From CAVRQM01 sp963756975 (GTDB taxonomy: Bacteria; Pseudomonadota; Alphaproteobacteria; Acetobacterales; Acetobacteraceae): DNA of 64,000 nt. Position 1 is the stretch's first letter. Every line of letters starts with the position of its first letter. Below, one piece after another: positions 45,103 through 54,105 of this stretch. The DNA is taken from positions 372,001-436,000 of the forward strand of contig CAVWPS010000002.1 in assembly GCA_963756975.1 (NCBI GenBank). Direction: 5' to 3'. The position numbers were made by a program, and so were the translations under genes. Under the pieces are notes generated by a model. The model was not told where the DNA came from, did not search any database, and saw nothing but the letters and a program-made list of their open reading frames with translations.

Positions 45103-47857
45103 TTATCGTCCGATCACTTGTCGCGCCAAAATGGCCTCTCGTTGCGCCCGAGGAAGGTCGGCGACCGTGCGGACCGGGGCCGCCGTCAGCAGAAGCAGCT
45201 GGTCCGCGTCCGCGCCGGGCGGCATCCGGCCGACCGTCTCGCGCAGGCGGCCCAGCGTCGCCTCGTCCCCGGCGCGGGAGGCGGCGACGGCGAGGCGGAT
45301 CACGGGCCCGGCCTGACTCGAATCCAGCATGCCCTGAGCCGGCGTTCCGGCCGCGACGATGTCGGCGCGGGCCGCGACCGCCTCCGCCCACCGCCCCTGC
45401 CCTTCGAGCAGGCCGGCGCGCAGATCGAGCGCCGCCGGACCCGTTTGCCCCGCGAGCGCGTCGAGCGCCGCCGCCGTATCGCCGGTGGCCGCCATGGCGC
45501 GTGCCCACAACAGCGTTCGCCGCGCTTCGACCGCGTCAGGCAGGGCGGCTTGCGCCGTGCTGTCGGCCAGCGCGGCGAGCGCGCCCCGCGGATCGCCCGC
45601 GTCGAGCCGCAACCGCCCGAGCCGCTCGCCCAGCGTGGCACGGGGCGGACCGGCCGGGGCGGCATGTGCCAGCCCAGCCAGCGCCCTCGTCGCGCGATCG
45701 GTCAGGTCCAGTGCGGCCAGCCGGTCCGCGAGCCGGTCGGCCAAGGCCACCGCGCCGTCGTCGGCCGGCAGCAGCGCCGCGTTCTCCTCGACCAGGGCCA
45801 GCAGATCGAGCGGTGGCAGCGCGTGCGCGGCATCGGCGGCCAGCGCGTCCGCGAAGGTGGAGCGGGCCCGGTCCGTGACGGAGGCCGCCATGTCGCCCGG
45901 CCCGAACTCGCCCCGCCCGAACTCGCCTCGCCCGAACTCGCCCGACGCGGCGAGGCTCGCCGCCTCCCGCAGCCCGGCCAGCGCCGGCCGCCAGGCGCCC
46001 GATTGCGCCCGCAGCCCGGCCAGCCGCAGCCGCAAATCCAGCTCCGCCGGATCGCCGCGCCAGCCCACCACCAGCGGCTCCATCGCGTCGGCCGCCGCGC
46101 GCGCGTCGATCCGGCCCATCGCGAGCCGCCGTTCGATCGCGAGCCGGGCCGCGCGAACGTGCAGCGCCGGGTCGTGGCCGGACGCGAGCGCGTCGAGCCG
46201 GCCTAGCGCGCGGTCCGGATCCGGTTCGGCGATCGCGCGCGCGAGATCGAGTGCCGGGTCCGGATCCTCGGCCAGAAGCGTCCGCAGCGGCGGCGACGAT
46301 GGATCGGCGGTCGCCGCCGCGTCGGCCCACGCCGGCAGCAACGTTTCCCGCAACGGAGCCGACATCGCGCGCAGCACCACGATGTCGGCCGGGGCGCGCT
46401 CGGCGAAGGCGTGCGCCGCGTGCGCGAACATCGCCGTTTCCGCCGGGCACGTCGTGGACGGGACGTCGGCCGAACCGGGACGGCGGGCGAGCGACGCGGC
46501 GGCGTGGGCGAGCAGCCGCGCCATCGGCTCGGCCCGCACCCTCGGGTCGTCGGCCTCCGCGAGGTCCACTTGACCGGACGCTTCCAGGCCGAGGCCGAGC
46601 GCCAGCATCGCCTCCGCCACATGCAGGCGGGCATGGGCGCGGTCGCCGGCGGGCGCGTCGGCCACCGATTGCTCGGCGACCCGCAATCGCTGGCGGAGGT
46701 CGGCCACAGGCAAATCGGGCAGTTCGAGGCAGCGGGCGATTCCCGCCGCCGCCGCCGCCGCGCCCACCTCGCGCCACCGTCGCGCCCGCCTGCCCCGCCG
46801 GGAGATGGTCCACCCCCTCGGTCGCGAACAACCAGCCGGCTGGCGTCACCCGCAGCACCGCCGCGTCGGACAGCGGCGCCACCGCCACGCCGCGCGAGGT
46901 TTCGGCGAACATCGCGTCCGGCGTGCCCTGGCCCACCCGCGTCGCGGCGGGCGGATGTTCGCTCGCCCGCAGCGTGCCGATAAGCAGCAGCCCGCCACCT
47001 TCCGGGTCCGGCATCGCGACGACACGGCCGGCGGCCTCGCCCTCCGGCAGCCGCGCCAGCCGGTCGGTTCCGGTCGCGGCCTCGAACGGCGCTGGGCTCA
47101 GCACCGTCGCCGGCCCGAGCGCCCAGCCGCCGGCGACCTCGTGCACGCCGTCCAGGCCGGGTGCGGTGATCGCCACGGCATTGTCGAGCGCGACGATCCC
47201 GGCCCCCGGCAGCATGGCGAGGTCCGGTGCGACGACCGCGTCGAACACCACGACGCCCGCGCCCGCGCGACGGAACGCCGCCGCGCCCACGCCCGCCGGC
47301 GCCTTGACGAAAAGGGGTTCGGCCGGCGGCGGTTCGGGCTTCGGCGCGGACGCCGGCTGTTCGGCGACTGTCGCGGGAAGCGGCGCCGGCGCGGGAAGCG
47401 GTGCCGGCTCGGGACGCGGCGCTGGCGTCGGCGCGTGAAACGCGTGGTCGCGCCGGGTCGCGTCCGGGATGGGCGGCGCCGCGATGGTCGCGGATGGGCG
47501 GCGGGCGGACGTGGTGACGCCGTCCAGCACGAGGCGGTTGCCGATGCGAACCGGGTGGATCGCGGCGGCGGCCGGCAGCGAGAGCGTCAGCGTGTCGCCC
47601 AGGATCGTGGCCGCGCGCCACGGTGCCGGCAGCGCGGGCGGCGTCGCGGGCCAGCCGGCACCGGTCATGACCACGGACACCACGTCGCCTGTCCGGTGCC
47701 AGTTCGCCGCCGCACCGGGCGGCAGGTCGACGACGAGGCGCCCGAACCCCGGATGGGTGCCGGCCCGCACCGTGGCCACGGGTTGCGCGTGGGCCGCCCG
47801 GCCGAGACACAGGCAGACCGCCGCCGCCATGAGGGTGGGCAGCGCCGCGCGCGTCAC
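45103..47857 (-). pseudogene. Exported AMIN-like/TPR-rich flagellar-operon protein with one frameshift
   Basis: A protein of about 917 residues once one base is dropped near 46773. The N-terminus has a signal peptide (LMAAAVCLCLGRAAHA) and then an AMIN-like beta domain (HPGFGRLVVDLPPG). A proline-rich linker and a second beta-rich region follow. After the break come many alanine-rich helical hairpins of TPR or Sel1 kind (WAEAVAARADIVAAGTPAQG and similar). The break sits in a run of GGC/GCG codons where VARGGRG switches to the frame reading VGAAAAAAGIARCLELPDL. The GTG start at 47857 overlaps the cheZ stop (GTGA), so it is the last gene of the fliL-fliM-motE-cheY-cheZ operon. A periplasmic motor or cell-wall role is a guess. 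Confidence 0.6.
45896..45945 (-). repeat. Threefold 15-base tandem repeat in the TPR protein gene
   Basis: Three adjoining copies of about GCCCGAACTCGCC(C/T)C encode GEFGRGEFGRGEFGPG on the minus strand. The copies are almost identical, so the number could vary between strains. It is a coding repeat, not a CRISPR. Confidence 0.8.
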
Positions 47858-48378
47858 ACGCGCACCTCGCGCAGGACATGATCGACATCGGTCTGCGTCA
47901 TCGCGACCGATGACGGGTGGGGTCCATGCCGGGCCGCCAGCCTTCGCACGGCGGGCGGGCGCGGGCGGCCGCCGAGCGCCGTGGTCAGCGCCGCGATCCC
48001 CGCCTCGATCGCGACCAGGGAGTCGACCACTTTGGTCACCCGCTGCCCGGTCAGATCCTGGAACCCGCACGCCGCGTAGATGCGCCGCGTCGCCGCGAAC
48101 ACCGCCTGCGCCGCGTCAAGCTGCGCCGGCGGCTCCCCGGCGGCCAGCAGCTCGCCCACGCGATCGAGCGTCTCGCACCCGTCCATGATGCGCTCCGCCG
48201 CGCCCTCGGTCTGCGCCACGATCTCGAACAGTTCGGCCGTGGCGAACGGGATTTCGTCCGTCGCCAATCCTTCCAGCGACAGCCGCGACAATTCCGAGCG
48301 GGTGACCGCGAGGTCGCGGCCGAGCGCCTCGAGCTGGTCGAGCAGGGTCGCGGGATCGGGTTCGGAACGCTCACACAT
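47854..48378 (-). CDS. cheZ: CheY-P phosphatase CheZ
   Basis: Protein of 174 residues that speeds loss of phosphate from CheY. The active-site helix carries CGFQDLTGQRVTKVVDSL, with the Asp and Gln that attack CheY-P, as in the E. coli motif QDLTGQ. The C-terminal tail TQTDVDHVLREVRV is a plausible CheY-binding peptide. It overlaps cheY by eight bases and the TPR gene by four. Confidence 0.88.
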   Translation of the reverse strand: MCERSEPDPATLLDQLEALGRDLAVTRSELSRLSLEGLATDEIPFATAELFEIVAQTEGAAERIMDGCETLDRVGELLAAGEPPAQLDAAQAVFAATRRIYAACGFQDLTGQRVTKVVDSLVAIEAGIAALTTALGGRPRPPAVRRLAARHGPHPSSVAMTQTDVDHVLREVRV

Positions 48379-48757
48379 GGGCCAGCACCTTTTCGATTTT
48401 CTCGCGCAGCGTTTCCGCGTTGAACGGCTTGACGATGTAGCTGGACACGCCGGCGAGCTTGGCCTCGACCACGTTGTCGGCCTTGCTCTCGGCGGTGACC
48501 ATGATGAACGGCAACGTTCGGAGCCGCTCGTCGGCGCGCACCGCTTGCAGCAGGCCGAGCCCGGTCATCGGCTGCATGTTCCAGTCGCTGACCACCAGAC
48601 CGAAATTCTCCTTGCGCAGCCTCGCGATCGCCTCGGCACCGTCGCTCGCCTCGGCCACGTCGTGGATGCCGATCTGTTTGAGCAAGTTGCGGATGATCCT
48701 CAGCATCGTCTTGTAGTCGTCGACGATCAGCACGCGGACGTTCTGGTTGAACGACAT
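48371..48757 (-). CDS. cheY: Chemotaxis response regulator CheY
   Basis: Single receiver domain of 128 residues. The acid pocket is LIVDDYKTML, the phosphorylated Asp is in GLVVSDWNMQPMTG, the switch Thr is in IMVTAESKADN and the Lys is in YIVKPFNAETL. It closely resembles canonical CheY. One base separates it from motE, and it overlaps cheZ downstream. CheY-P would bind FliM, encoded three genes upstream. Confidence 0.95.
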   Translation of the reverse strand: MSFNQNVRVLIVDDYKTMLRIIRNLLKQIGIHDVAEASDGAEAIARLRKENFGLVVSDWNMQPMTGLGLLQAVRADERLRTLPFIMVTAESKADNVVEAKLAGVSSYIVKPFNAETLREKIEKVLAHV

Positions 48758-48758
48758 G

Positions 48759-49379
48759 CTACGGCACTCCAGGTTTTGACGATGGGGGGACAGGCTCGGT
48801 GTTCGCGGCCGAGCGCAGGCGGGCCAGTCCGGCGGTCAGGGTCCGTGCGCGATCCGGCAGCATCGCGGCCAGGATCGCGGCCGCTTTCGCCTCGCGCATC
48901 CGGTCGACCACCTGCAGCAGCACCGGCATGTCGAGGTCGTCGAAGATCGCCGCCGCGTCCTTCGGCTTCATCGTCTCGTAGGTTCGCACCAGCCCGCGCC
49001 AGCCCGCGTCGTCGCGCCCGTGCCGTGCCGTGTCGAGCGATTCGAGCCGCTTTTGCAGATCGTCCAGCTCCCCCATTCGCGTGCCCAGCCGCGCCGTCGT
49101 CGCCGCCAGCAGACTCTCGCGCGCGGCGAGTGCGGTCTCGCGGGCGTCGAGTGCCGTGCGGCGTTTTCGTAGATCGAGCAGGAGCGCGCGTTCGCTGTCG
49201 CCCACCGGAGGGTCGGGCGGCGGCGGCGCGACCACAGGACCCGTTACGGGCTCGGTCACGGGCGCGTCGGCGCGCGCGTCCGGGGTCGCCGCCTGCACCA
49301 GCGCGGTCGCCTTGACCACGGCCAGCGCGGTCATGGCGACCATCGCCAATGGCAGCAATCGCGGTGCGCGTATCCTCAT
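48759..49379 (-). CDS. motE: MotE-like flagellar motility protein (MgtE-N-like domain)
   Basis: Protein of 206 residues with one N-terminal membrane helix (RLLPLAMVAMTALAVVKATA), a proline-rich spacer, a coiled coil (SERALLLDLRKRRTALDARE) and a C-terminal MgtE-N/FliG-like bundle. KPKDAAAIFDDLDMPVLLQV followed by VDRMREAKAAAILAAM is the typical sequence. MotE in rhizobia is a chaperone of the periplasmic MotC. Its ATG at 49379 overlaps the previous stop by four bases. Confidence 0.8.
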   Translation of the reverse strand: MRIRAPRLLPLAMVAMTALAVVKATALVQAATPDARADAPVTEPVTGPVVAPPPPDPPVGDSERALLLDLRKRRTALDARETALAARESLLAATTARLGTRMGELDDLQKRLESLDTARHGRDDAGWRGLVRTYETMKPKDAAAIFDDLDMPVLLQVVDRMREAKAAAILAAMLPDRARTLTAGLARLRSAANTEPVPPSSKPGVP

Positions 49380-49777
49380 CGCACGCTCCGCAATGCGGCG
49401 AGTAGCTCCTGCTCCAGCGGATGCCGCTCCGGCGTTGCCGTGACGGCGACCGGCCGGCTCGCGCGAACCAGGTCCTCCATCCGGTCGCACGCCCGCTCGG
49501 CCCGCTCGATGAGCAACATCAGATCGTCCTTCAGGCCGTCCGCGCGGCCGGCCTGCATCGCCACGTCCCGCGCGACCCCGTCGGCCGTCGTGCGAAGCTC
49601 GGCCAATCCCGCATGCGCCTCGCGCGTGCCGGCGCCGAGGCCGCCGACCGCCGCCTCCCACGCGCCGCGCTCGCCGCGCAGCACGTGCAGCGCGCGTTCC
49701 AGCCTCGCCGCGCGCACCAACGTCGCGATCAGCACGGCCAGCACCACGACATCGAGCGACAGCGCCGCCCCGTTCAC
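49376..49777 (-). CDS. DUF6468-type membrane-anchored coiled-coil protein
   Basis: Protein of 133 residues: an N-terminal membrane helix (ALSLDVVVLAVLIATLVRAA) followed by a long helical region (ERALHVLRGERGAWEAAVGG, then ELRTTADGVARDVAMQAGRA). It starts at the GTG at 49777 that overlaps the fliM stop (GTGA) and ends inside motE. The size, place and shape fit the DUF6468 family that follows fliM in alphaproteobacteria. Function unknown. Confidence 0.7.
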   Translation of the reverse strand: MNGAALSLDVVVLAVLIATLVRAARLERALHVLRGERGAWEAAVGGLGAGTREAHAGLAELRTTADGVARDVAMQAGRADGLKDDLMLLIERAERACDRMEDLVRASRPVAVTATPERHPLEQELLAALRSVR

Positions 49778-50811
49778 GACGCCGCGCCCGACGCGACGCG
49801 CGGGCTCTCGCCGTCGATCCGCACCGCGTAGCGGCCTTTGCGCCGCCCGACATGGCCCTCGAACAGCGTCACGTCGCCGCAGCGCAGTCGCACCGCCCCG
49901 CCCGGCGGACAGGCGAGCACCAACCGTTCGCCGACACGCAGCCGCATCACCTGCGACAGCAGCATCGTCTGTTCGTCGAGCACCGCGTCGAGCGCCACCT
50001 CGGTGTTCCACAGCTCCTCGGCCAGATGCGTCTCCCAGATGGAATCGCGGCCGAACTTCTCGCCCATGAATTGCTGCAGCAGCAGTTCGCGCACCGGCTC
50101 CAGCGTCGCGTAGGGCAACAGCATCTCGAGCTTGCCGCCCCGGTCGTCCATGTCGATCCGCAGCCGCGCCAGCACGGCCGCGTTGGACAGCCGGCTGATC
50201 GCGGCGAATCTCGGGTTCACCTCCAGCCGCTCGAACCGGAACGTCACCGGGCAGATCGGGTCGAAGCTCGCGGACAGATCGGCCAGCACGACCGCGATCA
50301 GGCGTTCGACCAGCGTCCGCTCGATCGTGGTGTACGGACGCCCCTCGATCCGCATCGCCGCCGTGCCGCGCCGCCCGCCGAGCAGCACGTCGACGATCGA
50401 GTAGATCATCGCGCTGTCGATCACGATCAGCCCGAAATTGTCCCACTCCTCGACCCGGAACACCGCCAGCATCGCCGGCAGCGGGATCGAATTCAGGTAG
50501 TCGCCGAACCGCAGGCTCAGGATGTTGTCGATGCCCACGTCGACGTTGTCGGAGGTAAAGTTCCGCAGCGAGGTCGACATGATCCGCACCAGCCGGTCGA
50601 ACACGATTTCGAGCATCGGCAGCCGCTCGTACGACACGAGGCCGCTGCTGATGATGCGCTGGATGCCGGTGCGGGTGTCCTCCTCCGGGACGGTCTCCTC
50701 GAAGCCGAGCAGGTTGTCGATCTCGGCCTGATTGAGCGTGCGCGTCGGCAGCGCGTCGACCTCGCTGCCCCACGAATCGGCGAGCGCGTCCTGATCGACG
50801 GTGCCGCTCAC
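49774..50811 (-). CDS. fliM: Flagellar motor switch protein FliM
   Basis: C-ring protein of 345 residues. The N-terminal LNQAEIDNLLGFEE holds the helix contacted by CheY-P. The CheC-like middle domain contains LRFGDYLNSIPLPAMLAVF and LGGRRG. A C-terminal SpoA domain (EVALDAVLDEQTMLLSQVMR) ends the protein. The GTG start at 50811 overlaps the fliL stop (GTGA). The frame upstream of it reads arginine-rich shadow sequence. Confidence 0.93.
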   Translation of the reverse strand: MSGTVDQDALADSWGSEVDALPTRTLNQAEIDNLLGFEETVPEEDTRTGIQRIISSGLVSYERLPMLEIVFDRLVRIMSTSLRNFTSDNVDVGIDNILSLRFGDYLNSIPLPAMLAVFRVEEWDNFGLIVIDSAMIYSIVDVLLGGRRGTAAMRIEGRPYTTIERTLVERLIAVVLADLSASFDPICPVTFRFERLEVNPRFAAISRLSNAAVLARLRIDMDDRGGKLEMLLPYATLEPVRELLLQQFMGEKFGRDSIWETHLAEELWNTEVALDAVLDEQTMLLSQVMRLRVGERLVLACPPGGAVRLRCGDVTLFEGHVGRRKGRYAVRIDGESPRVASGAAS

Positions 50812-51233
50812 TGCACCAGCATTTCGATGAACAGCACGTCGGTGACGCGCACCGGGGCGACCGCGACGTTCGCGCGGCCGAGCAATTCCTCGTGCAGGCG
50901 CCACGTGCCGAGGCTGCCGCGCAGTTCCTCCGGCCGCATCTCGCGCAGATAGGTGTTGAACATGTCCTGCAGACGCGGCATCGCGGCCATGACCGCCGGC
51001 GCATCTTCCGCGCGCGCCAGTTCGACCTTGGCCTTCAGCTTGATGTAAGACGCGCGCCGCCCGCCCGCGTCGAGGTTCGCGATCAGTTCGGGAAGGTCGA
51101 CGAAGGTCGGCGGCGCGGCCACGCTCTCGGCCTTCTCCATCGGCTTGGCGCCCATGCCGAGCAGCGGGGGCAGGATGCCGCCGAACCACAACCCGGCGAC
51201 GAGCACGATCAGCACGACCGGCGCGATCAGCAC
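50808..51233 (-). CDS. fliL: Flagellar stator-associated protein FliL (N-terminus uncertain)
   Basis: FliL assists the motor stators from the inner membrane. The frame gives a membrane helix (LIAPVVLIVLVAGLWFGGIL), a periplasmic domain (FVDLPELIANLDAGGRRASY) and the typical end RVTDVLFIEMLVQ. As annotated it starts at the GTG at 51233, with the helix at the very N-terminus. However, the same frame upstream encodes a plausible cytoplasmic tail rich in Glu then Lys (GDAPKKKKSKL) with no start codon. A GTG at 51316 in another frame would supply one if a single G were missing near 51308, so a one-base deletion is suspected. First gene of the large minus-strand operon. Confidence 0.75.
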   Translation of the reverse strand: MLIAPVVLIVLVAGLWFGGILPPLLGMGAKPMEKAESVAAPPTFVDLPELIANLDAGGRRASYIKLKAKVELARAEDAPAVMAAMPRLQDMFNTYLREMRPEELRGSLGTWRLHEELLGRANVAVAPVRVTDVLFIEMLVQ

Positions 51234-51458
51234 GAGTTTCGACTTCTTTTTCTTCGGCGCGTCACCTTCCGCCGCGGCGGGATCGGGTGTCGCCTCGCTT
51301 TCTTCACCTTGCTCACGCGCCCGACCTCGTCACCATCGCCGTTGCAACCTGCCCGCCGCCGGTGAACGAAACCTTTCGAGCCGGTCCGTTCGTGCCGGGC
51401 ACAGCGGCAAAGGTTGCCGTGTTCGAGCTTCAATCCTCGGGCCCGCGCCGGAAATCGA

Positions 51459-51473
51459 TGGCACGCGGCTTGC
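51459..51473 (+). promoter_or_regulatory. Sigma-54 promoter upstream of flgF
   Basis: The sequence TGGCACG-CGGC-TTGC is an essentially perfect sigma-54 -24/-12 element, with the invariant GG and GC ten bases apart. It ends 36 bases before the flgF start codon. It implies RpoN and an activator such as FlbD for the flgF-flgG-flgA-flgH operon. Confidence 0.85.
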
Positions 51474-51509
51474 GAGCGTAACAATCCGAACACGCCGGAG
51501 ACCGCGCGC

Positions 51510-52241
51510 ATGGACAACCCGACCTCGATCGTGATGAGCCGCCTGATGGCGCAGACGCGCGCCATGGACGTCACGGCGAGCAACATCGCCAATGCCAGCA
51601 CACCCGGTTTTCGGGCCGGCCGGATGATGTTCGCCGACTGGCTGCTGCCGGAGCCGAACCCAGCCGAGCGCCGCGCCGCGTTCGTGCAGGACCGCGCGAC
51701 CTATTTCGTGCGCGACCCCGGGCCGATGACCCATACCGGCAACCCGCTCGACCTGGCACTCGCGGACCCGAACGCTTTCTTTTCGGTCCAGACCGGCAAC
51801 GGCGTGCGGCTGACACGGGCGGGGCACTTCACCCTGTCGGCGACCGGCGGCGTGGTGGACGAGGCGGGCGACGCGGTGCTCGACACCGCCGGGCAGCCGC
51901 TCACGCTGTCGCCCGCCGACCGCGTTGTCAGCGTGGCCGGCGACGGCACGATCGGCAGCGAGAACGGCCGCGTCGGCAAGATCGGCGTGGTGACGCCGGA
52001 CGACCCGACCGCGATCACGCCCGAGGGTGGCCGGTTGTTCGTCGCCGCCGGCACGACCACGGCCGACGCCGCGCCGCGTGTCGTCCAAGGCGCGGTCGAG
52101 GGCAGCAACGTGCAGCCGATCACCGAGATCACCCGCATGACCGCCGATCTGCGAAGTTTTCAGCTCGCCGCGCAGTTCATCCAGAGCGAGGCCGAGCGCG
52201 AGCAATCCGCGATCGACAAGCTCGCGCCGAAGAAGGCGTAA
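51510..52241 (+). CDS. flgF: Flagellar proximal rod protein FlgF
   Basis: Axial rod protein of 243 residues starting MDNPTSIVMSRLMAQTRAMD with the signature ASNIANASTPGFRAGRMMF. GNPLDLALADPNAFFSVQT and the ending VEGSNVQPITEITRMTADLR are typical. The ATG at 51510 has GGAG nine bases upstream. First gene of a four-gene operon behind a sigma-54 promoter, five bases before flgG. Confidence 0.94.
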   Translation: MDNPTSIVMSRLMAQTRAMDVTASNIANASTPGFRAGRMMFADWLLPEPNPAERRAAFVQDRATYFVRDPGPMTHTGNPLDLALADPNAFFSVQTGNGVRLTRAGHFTLSATGGVVDEAGDAVLDTAGQPLTLSPADRVVSVAGDGTIGSENGRVGKIGVVTPDDPTAITPEGGRLFVAAGTTTADAAPRVVQGAVEGSNVQPITEITRMTADLRSFQLAAQFIQSEAEREQSAIDKLAPKKA

Positions 52242-52246
52242 CCCCG

Positions 52247-53032
52247 ATGCGCTCGCTCGACATCGCCGGCACCGGCATGCAGGCCCAGCAGACCAACGTC
52301 GAAGTCATCTCCAACAACATCGCCAACATGACCACGACCGGCTTCAAGCGCCGCCGCGCCGAATTCCAGGACCTGATCTACGAAAGCCTGCGCCGCGTCG
52401 GCTCGTCGTCGTCGGACAGCGGCAGCGTCGTGCCGGCCGGCGCACAGGTCGGGCTCGGCGTGAAGACGGCCGCGATCTACCGCATCGACGAGCAGGGCAG
52501 CCTGTCGCAGACGTCGAACTCGCTCGATCTCGCGGTGCGCGGCGGCGGCTATTTCCAGGTCGCGCTGCCGTCCGGCGACACCGCCTACACCCGCGACGGC
52601 ACGTTCGCGCTGTCGCCGGACGGCCAGATCGTGACCGCCGACGGCTATGTCGTGCAGCCGGGCATCACCGTGCCGTCGAACGCGTCGGCGATCACCATCG
52701 GCGCCACCGGGCTGGTGCAGGCGACGATCGACGGCACGGCGGCCCCGGCCAACCTCGGCCAGATCCAGCTCGCCGCGTTCCCGAACGAGGCCGGGCTCGA
52801 CGCGCAGGGCGACAACCTGTTCGTCGCCTCCGCCGCCTCGGGCAACGCGGTGACCGGCAACCCGGGCGCACCCGGCTTCGGCTCGGTGCTGCAAGGGTTC
52901 GTCGAGGGATCGAACGTCAACGTGGTGTCGGAAATCACCAACCTCATCACCGCCCAGCGCGCCTATGAGATGAACAGCAAGGTCATCACGACGTCGGATC
53001 AGATGCTGTCCACGCTGACGAACCTCCGCTGA
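52247..53032 (+). CDS. flgG: Flagellar distal rod protein FlgG
   Basis: Distal rod protein of 261 residues, the normal length. It begins MRSLDIAGTGMQAQQTNVEV with SNNIANMTTTGFKRRRAEFQ. FlgG-specific segments are FQDLIYESLRRVG and the end QGFVEGSNVNVVSEITNLIT followed by AQRAYEMNSKVI. Its stop shares a base with the ATG at 53032. Confidence 0.97.
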   Translation: MRSLDIAGTGMQAQQTNVEVISNNIANMTTTGFKRRRAEFQDLIYESLRRVGSSSSDSGSVVPAGAQVGLGVKTAAIYRIDEQGSLSQTSNSLDLAVRGGGYFQVALPSGDTAYTRDGTFALSPDGQIVTADGYVVQPGITVPSNASAITIGATGLVQATIDGTAAPANLGQIQLAAFPNEAGLDAQGDNLFVASAASGNAVTGNPGAPGFGSVLQGFVEGSNVNVVSEITNLITAQRAYEMNSKVITTSDQMLSTLTNLR

Positions 53033-54105
53033 TGTTTTACGTGAAGAAGTCCGCGTCTCCCTCTCCCGCCTTATGGGAGAGGGCCGGGGTGAGGGTCTTC
53101 GGCGACAGCCCGGCGGGGTCGCCCCCCTCACCCAACCCTCTCCCAAGGGGAGAGGGCTTAAGAACGCCAACCTCGGTCATAGTGGCCCTCCTCGCCCTGT
53201 GTGCACCGCTGGTCGCACACGCCGCCATTCTGCGTCCGGCGACCCGGCTCGCCGGGCCGATGGTGCTGCTGTCCGACCTGTTCGACGATGCGGGCGCGCA
53301 GGCAGCCCGGCCGCTCGGCGCGTCGCCGGCGCCGGGCGAGCGGCTGGTCGTGCAAGCCCCGCAGCTCGCCGCCATTGCGCGCCAGTTCGGCGTCGACTGG
53401 CGGCCCGGCTCGGCCGGCGACCGGGTGGTGCTGGAACGGCCGGGCGAGCCGCTGCCGGAACAGCTCGTCACCGGCGCGCTGCGGACGGCGCTGACGGCGG
53501 CCGGAGCGCCCGACGGCGACCTCGACATGCCGGCCTTCGCGACCCCGCTCGTCCCGGACGGGATGTCGGCGCACGCCATCGTCGAGCAGCTCTCGGTCGC
53601 GGCGGATAGGTTCACCGCCGGGATAGCCATCAGCGAGCCGGGCATGGACACGCTGCGGCTGCGCCTGTCCGGCCGGGTGGTGGCGACGATCGACGTGCCG
53701 GTCGCGGTCCACCCGCTGGCCGCGAACGTCGCGATCGTGCCGGACGACTTGCTGATGCGGCGGGTGCGCGCGTCCGGCCTGCCGCCCGACGCGGCGAGGA
53801 CGTTCGGCGACATCGTCGGCCTCGCCCCGCGGCGGCGCCTGCCCGAGGGCGCGCCGCTATCGGCCGCCGCGCTCGCCCATCCCGGCGCGGTCGCGCGCGG
53901 CGACCGGGTCGCGATCACCCTGTCCGTGCCGGGTTTGCTGCTGGCCGGCGGCGGCCAGGCGCTCGACGCGGGGGCGCTCGGCGACGTCATCTCGGTCCAG
54001 AACCCCGCCAGCCGCGCCGTCATCCGCGCCGTCGTGATCGGGCCGGACGCGGTGCGGGTCGATCCCGGCACCGCGCCGCGCATCCCCGGCCGCCCGCTGC
54101 CATGA
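53032..54105 (+). CDS. flgA: Flagellar P-ring assembly chaperone FlgA, with a repeat in its 5' end
   Basis: Periplasmic chaperone for FlgI. The open frame from the ATG at 53032 (one base overlap with flgG) gives 357 residues, but its first 50 are translated from a dispersed palindromic repeat. A GTG at 53182 would give a 307-residue protein beginning with a short signal peptide, VALLALCAPLVAHA-AILRP. The body shows AMIN-SAF features: PDDLLMRRVRASGLPPDAAR, HPGAVARGDRVAITLSVPGL and LGDVISVQNPASRAVIRAVV. Its stop overlaps flgH (ATGA). The repeat either entered the coding region or pushed the true start downstream. Confidence 0.85.
   Translation: MFYVKKSASPSPALWERAGVRVFGDSPAGSPPSPNPLPRGEGLRTPTSVIVALLALCAPLVAHAAILRPATRLAGPMVLLSDLFDDAGAQAARPLGASPAPGERLVVQAPQLAAIARQFGVDWRPGSAGDRVVLERPGEPLPEQLVTGALRTALTAAGAPDGDLDMPAFATPLVPDGMSAHAIVEQLSVAADRFTAGIAISEPGMDTLRLRLSGRVVATIDVPVAVHPLAANVAIVPDDLLMRRVRASGLPPDAARTFGDIVGLAPRRRLPEGAPLSAAALAHPGAVARGDRVAITLSVPGLLLAGGGQALDAGALGDVISVQNPASRAVIRAVVIGPDAVRVDPGTAPRIPGRPLP
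53059..53156. repeat. Double palindromic repeat between flgG and the body of flgA
   Basis: Two 9-base stems are perfect: CCCTCTCCC (53059-53067) with GGGAGAGGG (53075-53083), and CCCTCTCCC (53136-53144) with GGGAGAGGG (53148-53156). The two halves are also inverted copies of each other: the block 53075-53095 matches the reverse complement of 53125-53144 almost base for base. The peptides it yields (SPSPALWERAGVRV, PSPNPLPRGEG) are hallmarks of a dispersed proteobacterial intergenic repeat. Confidence 0.85.

Noticed and set aside
45896..45945. Possible CRISPR or satellite array
   Set aside because: Only three 15-base units without spacers, in frame inside a coding gene.
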